This document shows positions 9,375 through 18,903 of a stretch of DNA of 24,476 bases, one piece after another. Origin of the DNA: Nemertoderma westbladi. Taxonomy: Eukaryota > Xenacoelomorpha > Nemertodermatida > Nemertodermatidae. The stretch covers positions 1 through 24,476 of the forward strand of contig JAUCBJ010004992.1 in the NCBI GenBank assembly GCA_032718475.1. Reading direction: 5' to 3'. The position numbers and the translations under genes were made by a program. Every line of letters starts with the position of its first letter. Position 1 is the stretch's first letter. Below the pieces are notes generated by a model. The model did no database searches, was not told where the DNA came from, and saw only the letters and a list, made by a program, of their open reading frames with translations.

Positions 9375-9768
9375 TTAATCGAACATCAGTTACTGGAGGA
9401 GTCATTACTCAAAATAAATGCGAAAATATTACAAATTCAGGGAGGATAGGACCAAATATCACGGGACGGTGAAAAAATCCCGTGAATGTTTCCCAGGTTT
9501 TTGGTAAGAATAATGGTTCGGTTAATCTCCTCTTCATTTTGTACACTTGTAATACTTTTCGTTAAGAACATATCAACAAAGTCGACGTAACGTAACTAAC
9601 TAACGTAACTTTACATTACGGTCGCTGTGACTCCGCAATAACTCTGAAGAAAACAGCATACCACTAAAATCACCGTGGTAACTAATGTATGATTTTCTAT
9701 AATTAATTATTTCAGCTAAATGGCGAGTACTATAGAATAGCTAGGGTGATGTACAATACTGATCAATT
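9375..9768. promoter_or_regulatory. Upstream region of the Ig/LamG membrane-protein gene
   Basis: This is the sequence between the palindromic element and the start codon at 9769. It contains a perfect 8-bp hairpin (TCACGGGA 9459-9466, TCCCGTGA 9478-9485) and repeated ACGTAAC motifs near 9583-9610. No clear TATA box at a convincing distance was seen. The regulatory role is inferred from position only. Confidence 0.3.
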
Positions 9769-12700
9769 ATGATATACAACTCTTCGAAAATAAACAATAT
9801 AGTTATATTTGTTATTGTTATTATTATTAGCTGCCAATTTTTGGCAGTTAATCTATCGAATCTATACGTAGTGAAATCGGAGAAGCAATGTCGTAGTTAC
9901 GACGTAATTACTCGAACATGTTACATAGATGGTGACCTGGGAAGCAGGGTGAACTTCGTGGTAGGAATTAAAATAAATACAACCAGGTTGCGATGGTACC
10001 GATTGGTCGACATACTCAACCGTCAGTCAGCGAAACGGATTCCTTTGAGCGATGAGTCGTACGCGTTTCGTTCCAACGCTATCGTTTCCCTCCGTGGAAG
10101 GCGCTTAACTCTAAACCCTCTCAGAGATTTCGACATGGCCGACAACCATTGGATGATAGAAGCGACACGAAACGATCAGAAACAACGTATTCGGTTCGTC
10201 GTCGAACATCCAACGTCCACCTTGAAGGCTGAAGTGAACGGAAAACCAGTAGAAATCGACTTGAGACATTTAGTAAAGTTACCCCGTAACGCTCTCCACG
10301 TCACCTGGGAGGTGGAAGGTCTAGATGGGCCATTAGTAGACGATCTGAAACCCCATGGGACTGCGCTAACAATATCTAACTCAGACTTTGCTGACATTAT
10401 AGTGGCTAAAGTCTACGACGATAACGATTACATGATAATGAAACGCCGGTTTATAATATCTCGAGATATTGAAGTAGTTCGCTGGCTACCGGGAATGCCG
10501 AAAACTATAGCCCTCCCGTTACGGGGTACTACTGTTCTATCAGTTGGTATGAAAGGGGCGGACACGCCCAGAAATATCCGGTGGTATTTTTACGCCGGCA
10601 GAGATATCCACAAGAGCAAAGTGCTTACCGGTAACGTGAAACCCTCTCACATAGCCTTGAGGAACAACAGGAAGTACATGGGAGGCGTTACTGAAATCCT
10701 CGTCAATAACATAACAAGCAAGGATTACGGTACATACACGTGTTTAGTTGATACAGGTTCGGGGCCACCAAGCGAGGTCATTTACAAACTTGTTAGACCC
10801 ATAGTTAACATACAGTTCAATCGGGTAGCCCATCTATGGCTGTTCAATAAAGGGGCCACACAAGATGATAAAGTGATTCAAGTTATAGACGCTATGAACT
10901 TGCCTTCTGCGGATTTGGATGTGTTTGAGAGCGGCGATTGCTTTCGGAGTGATGATGGTATAAATGGTCGAGCTTTAAGGATAAATCAACACGAGGATTG
11001 TATTTCGTATGTGGAGCTCATTGATTGCGGTGATGGCAAAGACGAAAAGGTAACAACAGGACCGACACACGACAGGGATGAGGAGTGCTTAGTGAATCCT
11101 CCTGTCTGTCTATACGGTCTTTCGGTATCTCTGTGGGTTTATCTTGAAGGAGCTATCAGCGGGAGAGACATGTCTATAGCATGTTCCTACCCAACAGGTC
11201 TATGCATCACGTGCTCACAGCTAACAGTTACCATGGCATCATGTCGATTTACATTGCTTTACGGGATGATAATTTATAAATTAAAAGTCGACGTCCAATT
11301 GAGGGATTGGACACACATGGTGGTCACTTGGAAAGACAGCAGCGCGATGTCTGTTTACATTAACGGGGAGATTAAAGGACAGGTCAGCCCGATGAAACAA
11401 GTAAAAGCCTTCGAGTCGAACTCGTATCACTTTCACGTAGCGAAGAGCATATTAAGCGACGAATCGAACACGCGATTGGCGATCGACGAGTTTGCGGTTT
11501 GGTACAACTACGTGGTAACGGAGCTCCAAGCAGCCCATCTATACGCCTCCTATCGGGGGGTTCCCTATAGCGCGAATCGCGACATCGAGTACAACTACGA
11601 GGAGAACGCAAACACGCAGATTCATTTACACTGTCCGTTCCATTTGCCGCGAGTTTGGCGGCACTTTCTCCGTTGGTATCGAGATGGTTTCGAGGAAGTC
11701 GAAGAATTCTCGGGGTTGGAGTTCATTGAAGTCGAGGCAACTGGCATTGTATTGCCGATAACTTATATTTGCGCGTTCTGGAATGGAAGTCACATCATTG
11801 ACTCAAACGTATTTACGATTTTCCCTGCGGGTCATAATTTAAGGTTAACTAAGGATAAAACAACGTTAAGAAATTACTTAGGAAATAATTTTCAAACGGA
11901 AAATTTTGACGAAATAGATAGAGCCGGTGAGTTAGTGAATAATCAGATGATAGCTAGGGGATATGTTTATACTCTCAATTACGTGAACCCGTTGTACGAA
12001 ACGTTGCCGAAACTAAAAGTCGCTGAGATTTGGATGTGTACGAGTCCAGTGAACTGCACAAAAAAAGTTACTAACTCTAAGTTAGCCTTTAATAAAACCG
12101 AGAATCCTTTCAATCAGACCTGTACTACAATGTACTTGTGCGGGTGCGCCAATGGCTTTGTTATAAACCATGGCAATCCATCACAAGCATGCATAAAAGT
12201 GTCCGACAGTCCGACAATACAAAAGTTGTCTGACAGATTTCCAATAACTTGGGAGAGTATGATCCACAGCGAACCATATATGGAGTTAATGGTTAAAACA
12301 TACAACATTAGCGACAGCGACATGGAACATATCAGTGTGTACCCGCTGTATGAGACAGAGTCTATCGCCATCCCCTGCATGATGGCAGGAACTAAATTTA
12401 ACTATAAAACTCGCGCCAGACACGAGTGGCATACATGGGATGGGAGGAACATTAGGCCTGGTTTCCACTACAGCATACGTTCCTCTGGGGACTTAAAAAT
12501 TATGTATTCCCATACGCAACACGCGGGCATGTATATGTGTTCTCGTAAATTCACACACACGGAGACTGACAGTGTTCTAGAAACACAAACTAACTATTGG
12601 TTAGTTTTAATTTTTAAGCCGCCCAATATCCAATACAAATACAGTATGTCTTTCAGCGTGGACAATTGCAGTGAACCATTAAACCGAGATGATGTTGACG

Positions 12701-13404
12701 AGTTCACGAAGTTTATGGACTTCCATGTGTGCGGAAGTCAACATTGCAACGTAACAGCAGAAAAGTATGTCTGTAAACCGAAAAATAAACCTGGGAAAAT
12801 GACCTTGGATTTATCCGTTACTTTCAACATTTCACATCCGCGTTTTGCGAGTGATTGCGATTTTGCGTGCAGAGGATCCACACTAAAAAGTGATACCAAA
12901 ATGGTTCGAACTTTCATGAGGTTCGCCTTTGGTGGGTTGAAAGTCAATTTGCCTGGCGATTTAAAGACAGTCGGTCTTAATAAATTCAACCCCTATAAAT
13001 ACATCCGCGCCTCTAACGGTAAGAAAAAGCACTTAGTTTGTTCACAAGGTTACAGTTTGGTGACCAGCTTGGGCTGCAAAAACTCCGGAATATGTAGCAA
13101 TCAGTGCGCAGCCTGCCCTCCTGGCACGTTCAACAACGGACTTCCCCCCAATGTGTGTCAACTGTGCCCTGTAGGCAGGTACCAGGACATGTTTGGGAAA
13201 TCCTTGTGTTTTAAATGTAAGAAGGGTATGTCAACGAAAACTACAGGGTCCCAATCCGTAAAACAGTGCATAAAATCGACTTACAATAAGGTGGTTATTG
13301 CAGTTACCGTATTGGGAGTAATCGCATTAATAATGATACTAGTTAATGTTTTGTATTTTATATTTAGTGCAATAACGAGAAAAAGGCCCAAAAAATTTAA
13401 ATAA
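9769..13404 (+). CDS. Type I membrane protein with Ig-like, LamG-like and ephrin-receptor-like Cys-rich regions
   Basis: The product has 1211 residues. Residues 11-28 (IVIFVIVIIISCQFLAVN) form a hydrophobic signal peptide. The ectodomain shows Ig-like patterns at about 36-145, 240-345 (SKDYGTYTCLV), 605-685 (LHCPF, LRWYRDG, YICAF) and 860-945 (IAIPC, HTQHAGMYMC). A laminin-G-like jellyroll lies at about 350-595 (HLWLFNKG, INGRALRI, LSVSLWVYLEG, WTHMVVTWKD, MSVYINGEIKGQ, AIDEFAVWYN). Cys-rich stretches at 755-810 and 965-1035 match nothing I know. Residues 1091-1167 have the GCC2/GCC3 ephrin-receptor-like pattern (C..CPPGTF, C.LCPVGRYQD, C.KCKKGMSTKTTGS). One transmembrane helix (about 1175-1202) is followed by a nine-residue basic tail. 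At least ten N-X-S/T sites fit a secreted ectodomain. The role is unknown; surface recognition or adhesion is an inference. The start has A at -3. It is remarkable that such a mosaic is encoded in one exon. Confidence 0.88.
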   Translation: MIYNSSKINNIVIFVIVIIISCQFLAVNLSNLYVVKSEKQCRSYDVITRTCYIDGDLGSRVNFVVGIKINTTRLRWYRLVDILNRQSAKRIPLSDESYAFRSNAIVSLRGRRLTLNPLRDFDMADNHWMIEATRNDQKQRIRFVVEHPTSTLKAEVNGKPVEIDLRHLVKLPRNALHVTWEVEGLDGPLVDDLKPHGTALTISNSDFADIIVAKVYDDNDYMIMKRRFIISRDIEVVRWLPGMPKTIALPLRGTTVLSVGMKGADTPRNIRWYFYAGRDIHKSKVLTGNVKPSHIALRNNRKYMGGVTEILVNNITSKDYGTYTCLVDTGSGPPSEVIYKLVRPIVNIQFNRVAHLWLFNKGATQDDKVIQVIDAMNLPSADLDVFESGDCFRSDDGINGRALRINQHEDCISYVELIDCGDGKDEKVTTGPTHDRDEECLVNPPVCLYGLSVSLWVYLEGAISGRDMSIACSYPTGLCITCSQLTVTMASCRFTLLYGMIIYKLKVDVQLRDWTHMVVTWKDSSAMSVYINGEIKGQVSPMKQVKAFESNSYHFHVAKSILSDESNTRLAIDEFAVWYNYVVTELQAAHLYASYRGVPYSANRDIEYNYEENANTQIHLHCPFHLPRVWRHFLRWYRDGFEEVEEFSGLEFIEVEATGIVLPITYICAFWNGSHIIDSNVFTIFPAGHNLRLTKDKTTLRNYLGNNFQTENFDEIDRAGELVNNQMIARGYVYTLNYVNPLYETLPKLKVAEIWMCTSPVNCTKKVTNSKLAFNKTENPFNQTCTTMYLCGCANGFVINHGNPSQACIKVSDSPTIQKLSDRFPITWESMIHSEPYMELMVKTYNISDSDMEHISVYPLYETESIAIPCMMAGTKFNYKTRARHEWHTWDGRNIRPGFHYSIRSSGDLKIMYSHTQHAGMYMCSRKFTHTETDSVLETQTNYWLVLIFKPPNIQYKYSMSFSVDNCSEPLNRDDVDEFTKFMDFHVCGSQHCNVTAEKYVCKPKNKPGKMTLDLSVTFNISHPRFASDCDFACRGSTLKSDTKMVRTFMRFAFGGLKVNLPGDLKTVGLNKFNPYKYIRASNGKKKHLVCSQGYSLVTSLGCKNSGICSNQCAACPPGTFNNGLPPNVCQLCPVGRYQDMFGKSLCFKCKKGMSTKTTGSQSVKQCIKSTYNKVVIAVTVLGVIALIMILVNVLYFIFSAITRKRPKKFK

Positions 13405-13500
13405 TTTAGTCGTTACCTACTAGTGACCTATTAGTGACACTGGTGGTGATGTAGGCCTATTAACGGTGTGTTTCGCTCAAGTTTGTTAAATGGTTAAAAT

Positions 13501-13511
13501 AATAAAATAAA
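13501..13511 (+). terminator. Candidate poly(A) signals of the membrane-protein gene
   Basis: Two overlapping AATAAA hexamers (13501-13506 and 13506-13511) lie about 100 bases after the stop codon on the coding strand, a typical distance for a short 3' untranslated region. Confidence 0.6.
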
Positions 13512-15547
13512 AGCTTAACTTGAATCCAACGGAGTGCAATTCTTATATCTAGGAACTGCTGGTCCGAAGCATTTCATTGTCAGAAGGCACGATCAGAAGT
13601 TTGCTGATCTTGCTATACCCCCCCCCCCCCCCCCTACCCATTTTCTTATTTTGTAGATGTCTCCAATGTGGTTGAAAAATGCCTAGAACACGATGAGCCA
13701 TCGAAAAGAGAATCATCAAAGGTACATAGAAATTTGGAACATTTTTTTGACAACCCCTAGCGGGCTGCGTGAGATTTAAAAAATTTCACTAAAAAGACTA
13801 CTCCTCCGCTATTTTCCAGTTTTCACACACTTTTGGTATATTCGTTTTTCTATTTCTGATAATTGGCAATTTTGTAAAGAAATTAAAAATTGAAAAAACC
13901 CATGTTATTTGTAAGTTTTCATTCAAAAAATGGGGAAATATTACAAAATAAAGAAAAGTGCGTTAAATATATTGAAACCTATGAAATTACCCTTCATAAA
14001 GAAATTGCAAAAACGGTTAAGAAATGGCGGAGGAGTAGTATTTTTCGTGCGAAAAAATGTCATTCAGAGATAATTGCCTTCAAAGTTCAACCCTTCCCGC
14101 GCAAAATTGCCTGCATGGGGTCTGGTTGGATAATGTAATAATAAGTGTCTGACAAGAAGGAAACACACCACCGAGCTAGAAATATATTTGTAGGGGTTTT
14201 CGGGGTCGCTGGTTTCTTTTCCGACGTCACTTAAAATTTTTGAAATCTAGTCTGTCCGTCGGTCGGTTGTCTGTCTAACATTTTGACATAGACAGATTGG
14301 CAGACACATATTCCAGGATAACTCATAAACTAAAAGAGATCTCTCCAAGCCGTTTTCAGATTTGAAATCCCCATTAAATTCTGCTCTAGATGCAATAAAA
14401 ACAAATTTCTGACATTTTTAACGCGGTTCAAGACCCTCGCTTAACAAAGATACCAACATTGGAAATTAGTTTAGCGTTATTAAGTTATTTTAAGATTTTA
14501 GAAATTTAAATTATTGATTAATATTCAGTATTGATCGGCAAGGAGCGATAATTTAACAAAATTTACGCGCATACATCATTCAAGGAAAAGGCCAACCTCC
14601 CTCGCTGCGCTCGCACGTTGTACATATAAATAGAAATACGTAATGTAATAAATAGTACGTCGGTAATATAATAGTAATAGGGATCTGAGCAGACAGACTT
14701 TGCGCCCAAGAAATCTATACACCTAATAATACAGTTTTTAGTACGGACCACGTAGACATGTCCAGTCCAGGCCAATCAGATAATTTCACTCAAAGTAGTT
14801 CGTAGCTTTACTAAACACCATCTAAGTTTCTGAATGTTCACAATCGCCAATAATGGCCCAATGCCTATTTGGATGGACCGTACAAAAACTGACTTCATAT
14901 TTTGTTCATGACAGACTTCATATACAGAAAGTCAATAAATGTAAACGAGTATGCCGTGGCTTACATATTTCGTGGCTCGCCCCACACAAACTCGTCACCA
15001 TTTTCAACTTTCAACATTTTTCGCGCTGTTTTGACACAAACAGACCGCATCAGTTACAACCCCATAATTGAACATACATATTTGAAAATAGCTATGGGGG
15101 ACGGGACAGGGGGTGTATTTTACTGCATTAATAAACAAACATGATAAAAAGATGCCATTATTGTAATTTAGATAATTGTCAAGAATTCAATTATAAAAAT
15201 TATAAAATTATAACAAATAATGTTTTGTAATTCAACTAACTAAATGTTCATTACAGTAAACTAAACTAAACTAAAGACCCAAACTGCATACAATAAGTTA
15301 TTAGCTATAGTTTTGCCCCAAACAGTGAGTAGATTGTGGATATTATAGTGTGAACAAAAAGGAGAACATGTCTTACTTTCAATTACATACTCAACTCACA
15401 CTATTATTGGCAATTTAATGACATTTTATAAGATTCACAATTAATTATCAGAACCAAATTGGATAAATTAAACATATAAAAAGAGCAACTACTCGATGAT
15501 TTATAATACACAACATAATATAAATAAATCAATGATTTACAAGACAA
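13512..15547. other. Intergenic DNA between convergent genes, no gene seen
   Basis: It separates the 3' ends of the plus-strand membrane-protein gene and the minus-strand DPYD. It holds a C17 tract (13618-13634), an imperfect inverted repeat (13797-13814 with 14022-14039), and a degenerate GTCN tetranucleotide run at about 14250-14276. Several reading frames of 60-100 codons occur but have no recognisable motifs or coding composition. Confidence 0.45.
13797..14039. repeat. Inverted repeat with 18-bp arms
   Basis: ACTACTCCTCCGCTATTT (13797-13814) matches the reverse complement of AAATGGCGGAGGAGTAGT (14022-14039) at 17 of 18 positions, with weaker similarity continuing outward for some 10 bases. 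The arms are 207 bp apart. It may be the eroded core of another inverted-repeat element; no target duplication was found. Confidence 0.45.
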
Positions 15548-15553
15548 TTTAAT
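15548..15553 (-). terminator. Possible variant poly(A) signal of DPYD
   Basis: TTTAAT on the plus strand is ATTAAA on the minus strand, about 258 bases past the DPYD stop. No canonical AATAAA was seen between it and the stop. A second ATTAAA lies at 15414-15419. Confidence 0.25.
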
Positions 15554-15810
15554 TATACAATTAAGTCTTTCGTGATAGAAGTCTGCATTGTGCTTGAGGA
15601 ACACCAACACCATAAAGGGAAGAGCGCTAAGGCAATCGTAACTGACGTACGAAAAATACGAAAATATTTCAGGAAAACAGTTTCGTCCGAACAATATAAC
15701 ATCTTCCCCAGCGAAAAAGCGAAATATGTGATTCTTGAAATCATATTAATTAGTTTAAATAAATCAAGCGGAATTAATATACAAGATTCAGGAGACGAAA
15801 TGATCATATT

Positions 15811-18800
15811 TCACTGACATGCGAGAGGAAGACCCTCATTGGGGGTAGTCAAAGGGACACCTCTGAGAGGGTAATAGGGGGTTGGACGAGGCACCATGGT
15901 GATACAGTCTATAATGGGGCAGACAGAGAGACACAGGGTGCATCCGGTGCAGTCGTCAGTGACGTGCGGAATGTGGGTGTCCTCGTCAAAGGATATCGCC
16001 TGGTATCCCGAATCGTTGCAGGTCATGAAACATTTACCGCAATTGATACACATGTCGTCGTTAATAACCGCGACCACTTGTTGTTTGTTGCTGAGATCCC
16101 CGTAGGTGCCGATCATGGGGAGGGCTCGTCCGATAGTATCCGAGATCTTCGGGACACGATTGGGGGGTTGGTGTGCCGGTGTCTGGGGTTGCTGTGCCGG
16201 TGAGGGTGGTTGGTGCACCGGTGTAACTCCTTTATGTTGCGCGAGGAGGTTGCGCCTTTGGGTGAGGTAGTCACCGAAGTGGGGTAGACCTTTCACGGCT
16301 GGGAGCCCAGAGGGGGTGGGTTTACCGCGCTGATGGGCCGCGGTTGGTGGCGACTGCCCGTCCCAATTCGGTAAACCCATAGCTTCCATATAGAGCAACG
16401 CCTTCAATCCTGTTACGTAATCGTGTATCACCGTGTAGTCCTGGTTGTGTATCGCGCTACAGACCTGCAGGAGTGAGGCGCCCCCGTTCAGGTACTGAAG
16501 GCCGGCCTCCGCTGAGTCGATACCGCCGGTGGCGAGAATCGGGAACCCCGGAACGGCGCGAGCGATCGAGGTGACGGCTCGGAGAGCGATCGGTCGGATC
16601 GCGTTCCCGGAGACTCCGCCGTACGTTGTGCGACGCGCGTCGCCTACGCTAGGCCACGCGGATCCGTTGGTACGCAGCCCCATGAGACCGCTAACTGTGT
16701 TTGTCGCCGTGCAGCCATCGGCGCCCCCTTCCTGGGCAGCGGCCGCTATGTCGACGATCTCGGTAACGTTGGGAGTGAGTTTAGCAAAGAAAGGGATCTT
16801 CACGGCTTCTCGGACCCATCTACAGATGTTCCTTACGAGATCGGGGTTCTGGCCGCATGCCAGACCCATTCCTTTCTCGCCCATACCGTGGGGACACGAG
16901 AGATTCAGTTCGAGAGCGTCCGCACCCGCTGATTCCGACATTTTGCTCAACTCCGTCCAATCCTCCTTGTTGAATCCGCACATGATGCTCGCTATGACGA
17001 TCTTATTTGGGAAGTCGCGTTTCAGTTCGGTGACGCTGCGGCACCAATAGGCCGCAGTCTTCTCCGAGATGAGTTCGATGTTGAGGAAGGCGCCCTGCCC
17101 AGGGCCGAACACGTGTCCGGAAGTGGTGCCTCTCACGATGCGGGGAGACACGTTGGTGATGACGTCTTTATCCAAACTGTAGGTCTTCGTCAGCGCGAAG
17201 GCCCACCCCACTTTGAAGGCGCGCCTAATCATAGCGCTGCTAGTGGTTGGTGTGGCGCTGGCCAATCCGAATGGATTCTCGAACTTCAACCCGCAGACGT
17301 TTATCGAGACATCCACCTCATCTACCGGGGTGTAGAATCCGGGTAGTTGGGGGGTCGGGTTCACTTGCACTCCACCCAATGACTGTATGTATTGGTGGAT
17401 GTGCCAAGCCGCTTGTTTACCGTCGTTCACCGATTCCACCGTCGTGTTGGCCACTCCAGCGAGGTCTCCGCCACAGTACACCCCCTCTACATCAGTCACC
17501 ATAGTAACAGGATCAACCTTGGGGAGACCCCATGCATTTAGTTTCATCGGAGCGAGTGCATCGGTGATGTCTGAGTCTGTAAGGCCTGAGCCGAAAGCTG
17601 AAATAATAAAATTACATTTAATCTTCACTGTTTGCTCAGAATCTTCTACCCATTCATCGTTGTCGTTCTGGTAGGTTCGGTAGAATTCCATACCCTTAAT
17701 GCTGTTACCGACGAGGTTGACCTTGGCCGGGGAGTGGAAAGGTAGGAATTCACACTGCTCCTCCTTGGCCAGATCCATCTCCTCCGGGACTGCGCGCACG
17801 TTAGTGAAACCCTTCCGGAAGGCGACGAAGACCCGGCGCGCGCCGCAACGCAACGCTGACGTGGCGCAATCGAACGCCGTGTCCCCCGCCCCCAGAACCA
17901 CCACGTTGCCGTGCAGTTGCGGCAAAGAGCCTCCACCACACGCGCACATACCCGGCTTACTGGCCTTAGCCACGACCGGTAAGAAATCCTTAGAAGTGTA
18001 AAAACCGTTGGTGGAAGACAAATCCTTGAATATTGGGATGGATTTTGGTTGAGGCATTCCTAATCCCAAGAACACAACCACGTTGCCATCCTTCTTTAAG
18101 GAACTAATAGTCATGCCGTTTTTAGCAGATAGCGGTTTCCCCAACTGCACTTTCACTCCGAGTTGTTTCATCAGATTCACCTCGAATGAGACGACGTCGT
18201 ACGGGAGACGATACTGGGGAATCTCGGAGGAACTCAACCCTCCGATGTAGTCTTCCTTCTCGAAGATTGTTAGATCGGTATAACCAAGACGAGCGAGGAA
18301 GGTAGCGCACGTGATACTCGCCGGTCCGCATCCGATCAGAGCTACAGACGACCGATAGCTTGGGTCCGCGGGGTCAACCACCACAGAGGGGTCAACCACC
18401 TGGGGAATGTTCATTAACTTGAATATCTCGGTAGCGAACTGCTGCAGTCCCCCTATATTTATTGGGCCTTCCTCGGAGCCGTACAGGTTGCAACCGCCAA
18501 CGCATAGGTCGCTGGTAGGGCAAACCATTCCACAGGTCAACCCCAGGGGATTGTCCGAAAAAATGGCCTTAGCGGCGCCGTAGTAATTCTTAGTGGCGAT
18601 CATAGAAATAAACTGTTTGATGTCCAACTGGGTTGGACAGGACTTTTGGCACGGTGCGTCGGCGCATTTCAGACATCGCGCGGCCTCCCGTAGAGCTCCC
18701 CTTTCGCTCAACGTCGTGTGTTTGATGTCATCGAAATCGTTCTTTAGACAGGAACTACCTTCGCATCCGATGTTGCGTTTCCAGTGTTTTTTCTCGGTCT

Positions 18801-18903
18801 TCGTGTGGCGCGTTGGCACCAGTTTAGCGATACCGTTCGGAGGTTTTGGATTCAACTTCAACAAATTTTCTATATCAGGTGGATCCACAGATAACGCTGC
18901 CAT
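15811..18903 (-). CDS. DPYD: Dihydropyrimidine dehydrogenase (NADP+), single exon
   Basis: The 1030-residue protein aligns with mammalian DPYD (1025 residues) from end to end. It is the cytosolic enzyme that reduces uracil and thymine with NADPH, the first and limiting step of pyrimidine breakdown. N-terminal iron-sulfur ligands are C77, C80, C85, C89, C124, C128, C134 and C138; Q154 matches the unusual glutamine ligand of the pig enzyme. The FAD site has GCGPAS (191-196) and the NADPH site [20 protein letters not shown] (335-354). The FMN/pyrimidine domain begins near 530 and carries the active-site Cys670 in [12 protein letters not shown]-terminal [4Fe-4S] ligands are C952, C955, C958, C962 and C985, C988, C991, C995. 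A Pro/Gln/His-rich linker (about 893-915) between domains is unlike the vertebrate one. The start has G at -3 and +4. Animal DPYD normally has many introns; here there is none in the coding region. No poly(A) tract or flanking duplication marks it as a recent retrocopy. Confidence 0.97.
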   Translation of the reverse strand: MAALSVDPPDIENLLKLNPKPPNGIAKLVPTRHTKTEKKHWKRNIGCEGSSCLKNDFDDIKHTTLSERGALREAARCLKCADAPCQKSCPTQLDIKQFISMIATKNYYGAAKAIFSDNPLGLTCGMVCPTSDLCVGGCNLYGSEEGPINIGGLQQFATEIFKLMNIPQVVDPSVVVDPADPSYRSSVALIGCGPASITCATFLARLGYTDLTIFEKEDYIGGLSSSEIPQYRLPYDVVSFEVNLMKQLGVKVQLGKPLSAKNGMTISSLKKDGNVVVFLGLGMPQPKSIPIFKDLSSTNGFYTSKDFLPVVAKASKPGMCACGGGSLPQLHGNVVVLGAGDTAFDCATSALRCGARRVFVAFRKGFTNVRAVPEEMDLAKEEQCEFLPFHSPAKVNLVGNSIKGMEFYRTYQNDNDEWVEDSEQTVKIKCNFIISAFGSGLTDSDITDALAPMKLNAWGLPKVDPVTMVTDVEGVYCGGDLAGVANTTVESVNDGKQAAWHIHQYIQSLGGVQVNPTPQLPGFYTPVDEVDVSINVCGLKFENPFGLASATPTTSSAMIRRAFKVGWAFALTKTYSLDKDVITNVSPRIVRGTTSGHVFGPGQGAFLNIELISEKTAAYWCRSVTELKRDFPNKIVIASIMCGFNKEDWTELSKMSESAGADALELNLSCPHGMGEKGMGLACGQNPDLVRNICRWVREAVKIPFFAKLTPNVTEIVDIAAAAQEGGADGCTATNTVSGLMGLRTNGSAWPSVGDARRTTYGGVSGNAIRPIALRAVTSIARAVPGFPILATGGIDSAEAGLQYLNGGASLLQVCSAIHNQDYTVIHDYVTGLKALLYMEAMGLPNWDGQSPPTAAHQRGKPTPSGLPAVKGLPHFGDYLTQRRNLLAQHKGVTPVHQPPSPAQQPQTPAHQPPNRVPKISDTIGRALPMIGTYGDLSNKQQVVAVINDDMCINCGKCFMTCNDSGYQAISFDEDTHIPHVTDDCTGCTLCLSVCPIIDCITMVPRPTPYYPLRGVPLTTPNEGLPLACQ

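Noticed and set aside
13890-14138. 82-codon plus-strand frame after the membrane-protein gene
   Set aside because: Composition is that of AT-rich spacer, with no motif, and it overlaps the arm of an inverted repeat.
14428-14440. GGTTCAAGACC, resembling a tRNA B box
   Set aside because: No matching A box, acceptor stem or cloverleaf could be built around it.
14563-14775. 70-codon minus-strand frame with several tyrosines
   Set aside because: No conserved pattern, AT-rich translation and no signals around it.
15148-15810. Poly(A) remnant that would mark DPYD as a recent retrocopy
   Set aside because: No T-run on the plus strand or matching flanking duplication was found at the expected side, so retroposition cannot be shown from sequence alone.
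15572-15817. 81-codon plus-strand frame overlapping the DPYD 3' end
   Set aside because: It has no recognised motif and lies in the likely 3' untranslated region of DPYD. Lysine- and isoleucine-rich content fits AT-rich non-coding sequence.
16529-17050. 173-codon plus-strand frame inside DPYD
   Set aside because: It is antisense to a strongly conserved enzyme and mirrors its GC-rich codon pattern; it has no motif of its own. Other frames opposite DPYD were rejected for the same reason.
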